The notes beneath the pieces are model-generated. The model was not told the origin of the DNA, made no database searches, and worked only from the letters and a program-made list of their open reading frames with translations. Shown piece by piece: positions 1 to 6,877 of a DNA stretch of 64,000 bases. Both the position numbers and the translations under genes were made by a program. Where the stretch lies: positions 312,001-376,000 of the IMG/VR virus record IMGVR_UViG_3300028920_000001. One strand, written 5' to 3'. The first letter of the stretch is position 1, and each line of letters begins with the position of its first letter. Source of the DNA: a virus.

Positions 1-1
1 C

Positions 2-214
2 GTCAATCAATACGTAGGAACCAGTCCTCAAAAATTATTAGCTAAACTTCGGACTGAGGACTTGACTTTCGAACAAATAGCCGAAATCGAACATGCTCTT
101 CAAATTCATTCGGCTTGCACTGGTGATTTTATCGGTACTAAGGCCGAACAAGCATTGGGTTTGAAGCCGCCTAAGCCGCCGGCTCCTAAGCCGCCTCCAT
201 TTAAACTAACATAA
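2..214 (+). CDS. C-terminal end of an unidentified gene (5' truncated by the window)
   Basis: Only the last 70 codons are present; the reading frame is open from base 2 to a TAA stop. What can be read is a helical, mixed-charge stretch (around LTFEQIAEIEHAL) followed by a Pro/Lys-rich tail (PPKPPAPKPPPFKLT). Such a tail is a flexible extension, not a recognisable domain. I do not recognise the family. The gene runs in the same direction as the methyltransferase-like gene at 318, from which it is separated by about 100 bases that hold a strong hairpin. Confidence 0.6.
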   Translation, partial: VNQYVGTSPQKLLAKLRTEDLTFEQIAEIEHALQIHSACTGDFIGTKAEQALGLKPPKPPAPKPPPFKLT

Positions 215-283
215 CTTTTCCGGGGTCATACTCGTCCTCTAGACGTAAGACGTTAGTTGTACCCCAGATCTGACACCTGAGCA

Positions 284-312
284 TTCTCGAACATGTTTTT
301 AATGTTCGAGAA
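284..312 (+). promoter_or_regulatory. 11-bp stem hairpin directly upstream of the gene at 318
   Basis: TTCTCGAACAT (284-294) and ATGTTCGAGAA (302-312) are perfect inverted complements around a 7-base loop. The 3' arm ends 5 bases before the ATG at 318 and contains the only Shine-Dalgarno-like GAG. Folding of the mRNA would therefore hide the ribosome site. There is no T-run after it, so a simple terminator is less likely, although it could also end the upstream gene. Confidence 0.5.
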
Positions 313-317
313 ATAAT

Positions 318-989
318 ATGAAAGGTATTCGAGTATGTCGAAGCTGTGGTCTCCCTAAGGATATAGACCGAGAATACCTTGTTCGGGCCTCTGGTTACGT
401 TTCTCTGGACTGCGCTGCCTGTGAGCGGGGTAAGGCCCGCCGGAGGCGGAGAGCGCGTTACGGGACCGAAGAAGGGCGACGGAAGATACTTGAAGCCAAT
501 GCTAAATATCATAAATCTTATTCGAGGAAGGGTCGAATGGCCGGATTGCGTTTAACGGGATTAATTCAGAAATATGCAAATGGTCGAAGAATACTAGACC
601 CTTATATGAATAATCATTTGGCTAATTTGCTTTGTTCTGGGCTCGAGCTCGTAGGTTGCAGTTTAGATTCAAAGATTGTGAAACTGGTGGAGCAATTATC
701 TCCTCTCTGTAGCTCTAAGACTGAATTTTATGAAATGGATGGTCTAGAATTTCTAGGTCAAGATGAGCGTAAATATGGATTAATATTTGTTTCTTTACCG
801 CCATCTGAAGAAGATGGTTGGGCAGACAATTTCGGCTTTCCATTTATTGAACGATGTCAATCACATTTAGAATCGGACGGCCACATCTTATTTTATCTTA
901 GGAATATATCGGTCTATCAGCCCATTCTTAAGACTAACGGATTTAAGCGACTAGAGCGTCAAGCGGAGATCCATACTTACGGATTGTAG
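318..989 (+). CDS. Zinc-ribbon protein with a diverged DNA methyltransferase-like domain
   Basis: The 223-residue protein starts with a four-cysteine zinc ribbon (CRSC near residue 8, CAAC near 32) followed by a very basic stretch (GKARRRRRARYG). The C-terminal part resembles N4-cytosine/N6-adenine DNA methyltransferases. ILDPYMNNHLANLL (about residue 92) sits where the SAM-binding DPFxGxGT motif normally lies, GCSLDSKIV follows like the acidic end of strand 2, and LIFVSLPPSEEDGW (about 155) matches the catalytic S/D-P-P-Y/W motif. The glycine loop of the SAM site is not conserved and SLPPS replaces the usual SPPY. The enzyme may therefore be inactive or have changed substrate. The start follows a hairpin that covers the ribosome site. 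Family assignment is from motif order only. Confidence 0.55.
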   Translation: MKGIRVCRSCGLPKDIDREYLVRASGYVSLDCAACERGKARRRRRARYGTEEGRRKILEANAKYHKSYSRKGRMAGLRLTGLIQKYANGRRILDPYMNNHLANLLCSGLELVGCSLDSKIVKLVEQLSPLCSSKTEFYEMDGLEFLGQDERKYGLIFVSLPPSEEDGWADNFGFPFIERCQSHLESDGHILFYLRNISVYQPILKTNGFKRLERQAEIHTYGL

Positions 990-997
990 ATCTAAAT

Positions 998-1222
998 ATG
1001 TCATTCATGATCGATACTCATTGGAAGACTAAAGATGGTCGAATTATTGCCATTAAAGATATGGTTACCCCTCATTTGATCAATGTTTATTGTATGTGTC
1101 GTCTACAAAATGACGATCATAATTTTCCTGAGGAAGTTGCCATTACTGCTGAAATTGAGAAACGGGGACTCAAAAATGAGGTCGATGAATATTTTAAAGT
1201 GTATCGTGTGATGAGATCATGA
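998..1222 (+). CDS. Small conserved phage-type protein of unknown function
   Basis: This 74-residue protein contains HWKTKDGRIIAIKDMVTPHL near its start, a pattern (W-T-K-D-G, then I-x-DM and HL-x-N) that recurs in small proteins of many phages, from memory and without an assigned function. It has one Cys-x-Cys in the middle and a charged C-terminus. It is translationally coupled to the next gene: the last 15 bases (GTGATGAGATCATGA) contain both its stop and the next ATG. The same junction recurs in neighbouring genes and near 60.86 kb. Confidence 0.6.
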   Translation: MSFMIDTHWKTKDGRIIAIKDMVTPHLINVYCMCRLQNDDHNFPEEVAITAEIEKRGLKNEVDEYFKVYRVMRS

Positions 1223-1422
1223 AACACGACTGGAAGCGCATTCCGAATCAAATTAAAGGAGGAGGAGTCTATGAATGTTCAGGATGTGGAGAACGGATGA
1301 TTCGTCCCTATCCTATGTCCTATCGGACAGGTAAGCAGATGTCTATGAAGACTTATTTTGATAAACTTGAGATTTCGACTAATTGCACACTTCAAAAAAT
1401 TAAACAAGTGATGAAATCGTGA
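1219..1422 (+). CDS. Small zinc-ribbon-like protein
   Basis: The 67-residue protein has a CxxC knuckle (YECSGCGERMIRP) near residue 20 and a lone cysteine near 58. This could be half a zinc ribbon, or a site completed by a partner. It begins in the ATGA overlap with the previous gene and ends in the near-identical junction GTGATGAAATCGTGA, in which GTG starts the next gene. No function is assigned. It probably belongs to a small early-gene cassette. Confidence 0.55.
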   Translation: MKHDWKRIPNQIKGGGVYECSGCGERMIRPYPMSYRTGKQMSMKTYFDKLEISTNCTLQKIKQVMKS

Positions 1423-1625
1423 GTGGAGCAGTTTTAGGAACTCGTGTATTAGTTCCTATGTTTGAATTAACTAGTTGTGCTAAGATTAATCTATCAGTGA
1501 TTAAAAATCGTAGATATTCAAATTATGTTTGTCCTATTTGTGAAGAATTAGTCCCTGATCTTTTGGAGCATGCCGAAAAGATCGGTGATTTTCTTCATGG
1601 TTGGTTAACGATTATGGAGTCATGA
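1419..1625 (+). CDS. Small CxxC-containing protein
   Basis: A GTG start overlaps the stop of the previous gene. The 68-residue product carries YVCPICEELVPD near residue 43, a single zinc-knuckle-like CxxC. Its end (ATTATGGAGTCATGA) again contains a potential coupled ATG at 1622, but that frame closes after 11 codons as it meets the convergent gene. The cassette appears to have lost, or been cut off from, a downstream member. No function recognised. Confidence 0.5.
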   Translation: MSGAVLGTRVLVPMFELTSCAKINLSVIKNRRYSNYVCPICEELVPDLLEHAEKIGDFLHGWLTIMES

Positions 1626-2771
1626 TTACCATTTCCCGTTTGTTACTTGCTTACTACTAATTACTTTAATTTGATTTTGGGGGACGTTTACTGACTGATT
1701 TTCAGGCAGAATTTTGCCTTTGCCTTCTTTTTGAAGTGCGGCTACGCTCTTTACGCCTTTGAGTTTTTCAGTTCCGCTGAGGGCTGGATCATCGTTGTAG
1801 TAATCAAACCAGGGCATGCCATGGGAGGTGTAATCATTGGCAGTAAGTGGTGTAGTTGGTGGGGCTTCTCCAGTAAGAGTTCGCCAAACCATGGAATTAC
1901 AGAGATGAATGAAACAACGCTGTTTGATTTTCTTAGCCCAGACATCAAAGTCATGAGGGTCTTCAAAAATTTGCTGTTTCATTCGTCCACCAGCGGCTAA
2001 GCTCATATCGGCGTCTTCGTTGAGCGCCATGCTATCACAGCAATAATTCATTGAGGTTTTTTCATCAATTTCTCGAGTGGCATTAAATGAACAAAGGGTT
2101 TCTGTCATACTGTAGACACCAACTACGCCACAAGACCCACCTGGGAATCCTCCCATGCTTTGTGGCATAATTCCGCGTGTTACACTGCGCCTTCGTGTGT
2201 CTATTGGACGTTCCGGATACTTTGTATTGAAGATTTCCGCTTTCATCGGAAAAACTTCGATCTGAATGCCACCATGTTTATCTTCTCCGGTAATTTGCTG
2301 TTCAACGGAGAAGCCGCTTCCGAGTGGAGCTGCTACGAATTGACGAACTTCACCGTTTTCGACTACGTAGCCATCGAGCCAGGGCTGTTCAGGTAAAACT
2401 ACGTAATCCTTCTTTTTTAGGCCCTTCTTCCATTCTTTACCGGTAATAGCACTGATTTTGCCGGTAGCAATCTTAATGGCGAATGGATAGGCATGTCCGC
2501 GCTCGTGTATATAATGAGGATGGAAATTAATCCAGAGGGCCTCGGATTGGTACATGGGGATCATAATCCCGCCGTGTTCTACCCATTTCTTTGGCGCTCT
2601 CTTATAATCATCCACGTGTTTAGCTGGGAAGCGACCTAATCCGGGTGGGAGAGCATATTGCTTATCGTCATCTGGGATTCTGAGGGTCCGTTGGAATTCG
2701 ATTGTGCATTTAGCCTCTGGATGAATTTCCGGAAAGCTAAACTCAAGGGCGTCGTGTTGTAGTTCTAGCAT
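1626..2771 (-). CDS. Conserved protein of unknown function paired with an XRE regulator
   Basis: The 381-residue cytosolic protein has no signal or membrane segment. Characteristic stretches are LWINFHPHYIHERGHAYPFA, APLGSGFSVEQQITG, GGIQIEVFPMKAE, AAGGRMKQQIFEDPHD and PWFDYYNDD. I have seen this type of sequence in bacterial and fungal hypothetical proteins, but I know no function. The ORF is open to a TTG at 2804, but the ATG at 2771 is the better start. It lies one base after the stop of the upstream regulator and has GGAG nine bases upstream. The pair reads against both flanking gene groups, which suggests it was acquired as a unit. It is too large for a typical toxin and shows no HExxH metalloprotease motif. 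Confidence 0.65.
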   Translation of the reverse strand: MLELQHDALEFSFPEIHPEAKCTIEFQRTLRIPDDDKQYALPPGLGRFPAKHVDDYKRAPKKWVEHGGIMIPMYQSEALWINFHPHYIHERGHAYPFAIKIATGKISAITGKEWKKGLKKKDYVVLPEQPWLDGYVVENGEVRQFVAAPLGSGFSVEQQITGEDKHGGIQIEVFPMKAEIFNTKYPERPIDTRRRSVTRGIMPQSMGGFPGGSCGVVGVYSMTETLCSFNATREIDEKTSMNYCCDSMALNEDADMSLAAGGRMKQQIFEDPHDFDVWAKKIKQRCFIHLCNSMVWRTLTGEAPPTTPLTANDYTSHGMPWFDYYNDDPALSGTEKLKGVKSVAALQKEGKGKILPENQSVNVPQNQIKVISSKQVTNGKW

Positions 2772-2772
2772 G

Positions 2773-3120
2773 TCACCATTCTCCATCTCGTACTTGACGG
2801 ACAATTCTCAGAATCGAATGATCTGGTTCTTTGTCCATAGTTTCCATGAGTTGCTCAAAGACTTCCGGCCTTCTGATAATATAAGACTGGAGTCTTTTTG
2901 AGACTTTGCCTGCCATAGCGAAAAGAACGGTTTCGTTGATTTCCAGATCTTTGGCAAGAGCGATGAGCAGATCATCGGACGGGGCCACTCCTTCACGTTC
3001 GACTTTGCTCAGGTAGGTTTGTTGGAATCTGATTCTTTCAGCGACCTTTCGGAGCGAATACTTCGGATCCTGTTTTCGTTTCGCCTCTCGGATTTTCCGA
3101 AGTTGTTTTCCGAATCCCAT
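2773..3120 (-). CDS. XRE-family helix-turn-helix regulator
   Basis: The first 65 residues form a Cro/C1-type helix-turn-helix: FGKQLRKIREAKR, then YSLRKVAERIRFQQTYLSKV (recognition helix around QTYLSKVE) and a third pair of helices (LLIALAKDLEINETVLFAMA). The C-terminal 45 residues are an extension, probably for dimerisation. AAGG lies seven bases before the ATG. It is the first gene of a two-gene minus-strand operon and lies back to back with the glycosyltransferase gene, so it is well placed to control both through the shared intergenic region. The substitution rate and base use look like the neighbours. Confidence 0.85.
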   Translation of the reverse strand: MGFGKQLRKIREAKRKQDPKYSLRKVAERIRFQQTYLSKVEREGVAPSDDLLIALAKDLEINETVLFAMAGKVSKRLQSYIIRRPEVFEQLMETMDKEPDHSILRIVRQVRDGEW

Positions 3121-3185
3121 GTGTGTACCTTACCATACAAACATTACATTCGTCAAGTGTTTTTATCACGTGTAATTTCGGAAAG
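3121..3185. promoter_or_regulatory. Divergent control region with ATTACA/TGTAAT inverted repeat
   Basis: These 65 bases separate the XRE gene from the divergent glycosyltransferase gene. ATTACA at 3143-3148 and TGTAAT at 3171-3176 form an inverted pair 28 bases apart, close to three helical turns, which suits a dimeric regulator. A TTGACG hexamer on the minus strand could be a -35 box for the XRE gene, but no convincing -10 box is in register. The operator role is inferred. Confidence 0.3.
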
Positions 3186-4955
3186 ATGAAGAAAAAAATA
3201 TTAATAATTGTTTTGGGAATAATTATTTGTTCAGTAATTGGTCTCTGGTTTGCGGCTCCATCAATTGCTCGTTGGTATATTTTAGACAAGTATTCCTATA
3301 TTACATCAGTTGGTGAAATTAAGATTAACAAAGATGAAATTGAAATTCAACAAGTTATAGTAGACAAAGATAATATAGAAGGAATTCTAAGAACTGTTGT
3401 TTTTGATTATGACACCACAATTATAATCGAAGGTGGATTCCTACTGGTTGACTTGAATAAAGGCCGTCCTAAAGCTGAAAGTGTTGGGAATGCTAAGAAA
3501 TATACGATTATTGCACGAAAATTAAATGTTAATGTCAAAGTTAAAGATTATTTGGTTAAATTAAGTGATGTTGCTTATAATGACCCTAGTATTCAGGGTG
3601 AAAATGAAGTTTCTTTTAAGGAGGCAACTGCTGAAATTCCAAAATTAGAAAATGTTAAAGCTTACGGTGGTAGTTATGATCTTTTGAGTAAAAAGTTTTT
3701 GCTCGGTTCCGTTAATTTTGATTTCAAATTGCCGATCAAAATTCCAACCGTAGATGCAAAACAATCCGTTTATGCAAATTCAATTTACGTAGATTTGCCT
3801 ACTAAATTAGTTAAGGCAAAAGAAATTTCATTTTCCTCTGAGGATTCAGAATATCCTCACACTACAATTCAAAATTTAGCTGTCACATATTCAAATAAAA
3901 TTGTAGTTACTGCCTCTGAACTCAATACGATGCATCCTTGGTTTCAGAGATCAGAAACAGAACCATTTATATTAAATAAATTCCAAGTCGAAGCGCCTGT
4001 TTCATTAATAAAAGAAAAACGCGGGAAAATTAGTATTTTTCATAATGATATAATAATAGAAATTGATCCTGTTCTTTTTGGTATTAAAACAAATGAAGCA
4101 TCCTGTGCATCATGGCTTGGTTTGACTTCGGGTTTAGAATTTATTGATTATAATGATATTAGCGGGAAATTTGGATTTGAGGTTGCACTAGAACCAGAGC
4201 CTAAGGTGAAAGTAAAAAGCACCTGTGAGGTAAACTGTAAAGCTGACTTTATAGTAGCTTTAAAGAAAGAATTTACTTATACTGCTTATCATGCTGACGG
4301 GGAGCCATTTGAGAGAACAACTGGAAAGCGAACTAAAGAATGGGCTTCATTAGCCGGATCTCCTCCTTGGGTGACGCAAGGTTTTATTTTATTTGAAGAT
4401 CCTTGGTTTGAACGTCATAAAGGCTATCAAAATAGCGCATTTTTGAATTCGCTTAAGGCGAATCTTCGAGCTAAGAAATTCGTGCGCGGTGGTAGTACAA
4501 TCCCAATGCAATTAGCTAAGAATTTATGGCTTGGACGACGTAAGACATTAGATCGGAAATTTCAAGAAATCATTCTAGCAACTGCGCTTGAGGGTTGTTT
4601 TCTCAAGCATGAAATCCTGGAGCTCTATGTAAACGTAGTAGAATTTGGTCCAGATATTTATGGGATCAGAGATGCTGCGTGGCATTATTTTAAAAAAGAT
4701 ACTGGTTTTTTGACACCTTTGGAGGCTTATTATTTAGCCAGAATTCTTCCTCGTCCTCATAGTGCAACCCCGCCTGATAAGGGTGGGCTTGAACATGTAA
4801 AGAAATTATTGGCTAAGATGATTAAAACTCATAATATTCCAAAACACTTGGTGTTAGAGGATGAGATTGCTTTCTATATAGGATATAAAGAAGATGGAGT
4901 TGATACAACAAATACTGAAGACCCGGATTTTTCAGATTCTGACTCAGAAGAGTGA
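3186..4955 (+). CDS. Membrane-anchored peptidoglycan glycosyltransferase (GT51) with large N-terminal domain
   Basis: I chose the ATG preceded by GGAAAG, giving 589 residues. The frame extends 21 codons upstream into the control region, but those residues look non-coding. A membrane anchor (KKKILIIVLGIIICSVIGL) is followed by about 350 residues of beta-rich, AsmA-like sequence of unknown role. Residues about 390-560 are a GT51 glycosyltransferase, the enzyme that polymerises lipid II into glycan strands. LFEDPWFERHKG carries the expected catalytic Glu of the EDxxFxxHxG motif, and GGSTIPMQLAKNLWL and RKTLDRKFQEI match the next two family motifs. No transpeptidase domain follows. The tail is acidic. 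Most phages encode enzymes that cut peptidoglycan; one that makes it is unusual. The architecture resembles myxobacterial transglycosylase proteins. Confidence 0.85.
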   Translation: MKKKILIIVLGIIICSVIGLWFAAPSIARWYILDKYSYITSVGEIKINKDEIEIQQVIVDKDNIEGILRTVVFDYDTTIIIEGGFLLVDLNKGRPKAESVGNAKKYTIIARKLNVNVKVKDYLVKLSDVAYNDPSIQGENEVSFKEATAEIPKLENVKAYGGSYDLLSKKFLLGSVNFDFKLPIKIPTVDAKQSVYANSIYVDLPTKLVKAKEISFSSEDSEYPHTTIQNLAVTYSNKIVVTASELNTMHPWFQRSETEPFILNKFQVEAPVSLIKEKRGKISIFHNDIIIEIDPVLFGIKTNEASCASWLGLTSGLEFIDYNDISGKFGFEVALEPEPKVKVKSTCEVNCKADFIVALKKEFTYTAYHADGEPFERTTGKRTKEWASLAGSPPWVTQGFILFEDPWFERHKGYQNSAFLNSLKANLRAKKFVRGGSTIPMQLAKNLWLGRRKTLDRKFQEIILATALEGCFLKHEILELYVNVVEFGPDIYGIRDAAWHYFKKDTGFLTPLEAYYLARILPRPHSATPPDKGGLEHVKKLLAKMIKTHNIPKHLVLEDEIAFYIGYKEDGVDTTNTEDPDFSDSDSEE

Positions 4956-5256
4956 TCATGTAAGTGAGCATATTTTTACATTTGAACAAGATGGCATTCG
5001 TTCATATTACTTAACTTATGATTCTAATGGATATTCTTTATTTCTTGAATCTCAAAAAATAGCATATTATCCAATCTTTAATTTAATTGATGCTGCAATT
5101 GTTGATCAAATTGTATCTGACATTTTAAATGTTGAGTTGGTAGCTCGTATTATGGAAGTGGATCGTTCTTTTCAGGGATGGAGTGTGTCTGAAAATGTTG
5201 GGATCGGTATAGCGAATCCTCGTGGTTTAAAACAACTTCGTCTTAAATCAGATTAG
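4894..5256 (+). CDS. Hypothetical protein
   Basis: The 120-residue product overlaps the end of the glycosyltransferase gene by about 60 bases in another frame. The conserved-looking core starts near residue 28 (IFTFEQDGIRSYYLTY) and alternates beta strands with one helix, like a small alpha/beta fold. The only in-frame ATG is inside the upstream gene; the true start could be a later non-ATG codon. The 3' end overlaps the convergent gene by 14 bases. I do not recognise a family. Confidence 0.5.
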   Translation: MELIQQILKTRIFQILTQKSDHVSEHIFTFEQDGIRSYYLTYDSNGYSLFLESQKIAYYPIFNLIDAAIVDQIVSDILNVELVARIMEVDRSFQGWSVSENVGIGIANPRGLKQLRLKSD

Positions 5257-5689
5257 GTTCTGATTCTTCCATTTTGACGTGTTGAAGATAGCCTGCCAGT
5301 TGTAATCCCTGTACTATTTTGTTTAATGATTCATTCTCTGATTCAAATTCACGAATAAAATTTATAATTTCTTCATTAGTATGTCCAACATTGATGTCGA
5401 TTTGAATGTAATTATTTGTGTTAAAGTCATCTAGAGTATTCCCTAGACTGCCTTTGTCTCCCAGGGCTGCTTCAAGTTCATCATATTGGTCTTGGGTCAA
5501 ATTCATAGGGGGATAAAAGAAAACAGAATAAATCTCACCTGTTGGAGGTTCATTTCCATTTGGAGTGAGACCTTGATCATCTATTATTTCCCAATCTTCA
5601 TATTTTAGAGATAAATTTTTAAGGACATCTTCTGGACTCTTAACTGGAATTGTTTCAGCTATCTTTTTAGCAATTCGACTTAAATTCAT
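5243..5689 (-). CDS. Hypothetical protein with the recurring N-terminal IAKKIAE motif
   Basis: The 148-residue protein begins MNLSRIAKKIAETIPVK, a short amphipathic helix that recurs with variations in several unrelated products of this window (positions 8418, 38998, 43518). The rest is acidic and mixed alpha/beta (for example NNYIQIDINVGHTNEEIINF) with no known domain. If the shared start is a targeting or processing peptide, IAE-T would fit the (L/I)xE cleavage pattern known from T4-type prohead proteases; that is inference. It is divergent from the gene at 5758. Confidence 0.55.
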   Translation of the reverse strand: MNLSRIAKKIAETIPVKSPEDVLKNLSLKYEDWEIIDDQGLTPNGNEPPTGEIYSVFFYPPMNLTQDQYDELEAALGDKGSLGNTLDDFNTNNYIQIDINVGHTNEEIINFIREFESENESLNKIVQGLQLAGYLQHVKMEESEPNLI

Positions 5690-5702
5690 AATCCAAAATA
5701 CA

Positions 5703-5716
5703 ATTAAGATCTTAAT
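5703..5716. promoter_or_regulatory. 14-bp perfect palindrome between divergent genes
   Basis: ATTAAGATCTTAAT is its own reverse complement. It lies in the 68-base gap between divergent starts at 5689 and 5758 and is flanked by the outer pair AATCCA (5690-5695) and TGGATT (5717-5722). The position and symmetry suit an operator. No regulator can be named. Confidence 0.35.
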
Positions 5717-5757
5717 CTGGATTAAAAGTTAAGCTTTCTGGAGTAAGGAGATTTATT

Positions 5758-6171
5758 ATGCGTCCATCTCAATTAGCTCAGGCTCTTCGTCAGATTGCCA
5801 CTAAGATTGAGAATTCTAAGGCTCCTCATCGTGAATTAGTAGCAGAAGATATTCAAGGAATTCTTCAAGAGCTTGAAGAACCATCTCTAACTCGTGAAGA
5901 AGTAGCTAAGATGTGTCCTTCTTGTGCTGAAAAGATGGCCTCTATGGGCATTACTAAAATTTCGTCTGAAGCTATTATGCGAGCAATTGTTTCAGTTGAT
6001 CTGCCTAAGGGTTGGACTGAGGAATCAGCTAAAAAGTGGTGGAATACAGCAACTAAAGGTGCTGAACATAAGAAAACCAAATGTATGGAAAAGATTAAGG
6101 GAAAGGTTTCCAATCCCGGAGCTTTTTGCAATTGGTTAGCTGGTTTAGCTGATTATAAGCCGAGTAAATAA
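5758..6171 (+). CDS. Hypothetical phage protein with C-terminal CMEKI...GAFC motif
   Basis: AAGGAG eight bases before the ATG makes the start secure. The 137 residues open with a helix like the shared IAxRIA tag (LAQALRQIATKIEN). A CPSC pair follows near residue 54, then LPKGWTEESAKKWWN and TKCMEKIKGKVSNPGAFC. The last part resembles a small domain (W..S.KK.W, then C..K..GK...P.AFC) that I recall from many large-phage proteins, function unknown. It lies between other small unknown genes. The motif at about 78-84 (IMRAIVS) may be a second copy of the tag. Confidence 0.6.
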   Translation: MRPSQLAQALRQIATKIENSKAPHRELVAEDIQGILQELEEPSLTREEVAKMCPSCAEKMASMGITKISSEAIMRAIVSVDLPKGWTEESAKKWWNTATKGAEHKKTKCMEKIKGKVSNPGAFCNWLAGLADYKPSK

Positions 6172-6182
6172 TTGTAAATTAT

Positions 6183-6216
6183 TGGGTGTATTAGGTACGT
6201 AAGTACAAATCACCCA
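6183..6216 (+). promoter_or_regulatory. Imperfect long hairpin ending two bases before a GTG start
   Basis: TGGGTG (6183-6188) pairs with CACCCA (6211-6216). An inner ATT/AAT and GTAC-GTAA-GTAC continue the stem with small internal loops. The GTG start of the next gene follows within three bases and there is no separate Shine-Dalgarno. It could act as a translational switch or as a processing or termination site. There is no T-tract. Confidence 0.35.
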
Positions 6217-6218
6217 CT

Positions 6219-6539
6219 GTGAAGAAAATTGAATACATCGCTATTAAGGCAGCTCAAGGGAGTAAAAAATTTTTAAAAAAACTTCGTTCTCATTTTCCTG
6301 ATTCTTTTATTTTTTACACGTCTAACATCGGTTTGCTTGTTTTTTGGAACAATCATGTCAGACCTTTTGAGACAATGCCTATTAAATTACAACAGATTGC
6401 TTCCTACATAGAAGTGTTTGGACCTCGAGCTCAAATACTTAAAGATCGAGAGAATTGTTGTGCTGGTCGTTTTAAAAATCGTCTTTCTCTACGATTCATT
6501 AACAATGAAGTAGTAACTTGGGATGTAATGGCTTTATAA
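6219..6539 (+). CDS. Hypothetical protein
   Basis: A GTG start sits directly after a hairpin. The 106-residue basic protein begins KKIEYIAIKAAQGSKKFLKK, again reminiscent of the IAxRIA-type helix, and ends with strands (NRLSLRFINNEVVTWDVMAL). Two adjacent cysteines (ENCCAGRF) occur near residue 87. No family recognised. It probably forms an operon with the next gene. Confidence 0.45.
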   Translation: MKKIEYIAIKAAQGSKKFLKKLRSHFPDSFIFYTSNIGLLVFWNNHVRPFETMPIKLQQIASYIEVFGPRAQILKDRENCCAGRFKNRLSLRFINNEVVTWDVMAL

Positions 6540-6562
6540 ATTCTTTTTGATTCCAACTTGGT

Positions 6563-6877
6563 GTGGAATTTAGGGATTACTACAACAGTATTTTTGATTA
6601 TTTAAACAAACATCCGGGTCAGACTATCTTAGATTATGATAATCCACCAGGTCCTAAAACTCATTTTATTATTCTTGAAACTAGACAGAAGTGGTTTACT
6701 TCACATTTAGAAATTTTTCAATTCATAAATTGCCTCCATAACCAAGAATTAAAAAAACGATTGTTAGAAGGTGTTGTTAGTATAGTAGCGCCATTAAACA
6801 ATCGTATTCCATATGAAAATATTGAGGCTTGGTTTATTGATAATAATTATCATACTGTTAAAATTCCAAAATCATAA
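6563..6877 (+). CDS. Hypothetical protein
   Basis: This 104-residue protein with a GTG start has no strong ribosome site. Its content is aromatic and mixed alpha/beta (for example FRDYYNSIFDYLNKHPGQ). It overlaps the convergent gene at its 3' end by 20 bases. No domain or family is recognised; support is mainly an intact frame with neighbour-like codon use. Confidence 0.4.
   Translation: MEFRDYYNSIFDYLNKHPGQTILDYDNPPGPKTHFIILETRQKWFTSHLEIFQFINCLHNQELKKRLLEGVVSIVAPLNNRIPYENIEAWFIDNNYHTVKIPKS

Noticed and set aside
201-512. Minus-strand frame of 103 residues
   Set aside because: It is antisense to the zinc ribbon of the gene at 318 and to the intergenic hairpin, and has no family features.
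1626-2771. Toxin of a toxin-antitoxin pair with the XRE regulator
   Set aside because: The protein is far larger than usual toxins and shows no RNase, HExxH or kinase motif; only the gene arrangement is suggestive.
3123-3185. Upstream extension of the glycosyltransferase gene to a GTG
   Set aside because: The 21 extra residues would precede the membrane anchor and cover the XRE control region; the ATG at 3186 has a ribosome site.
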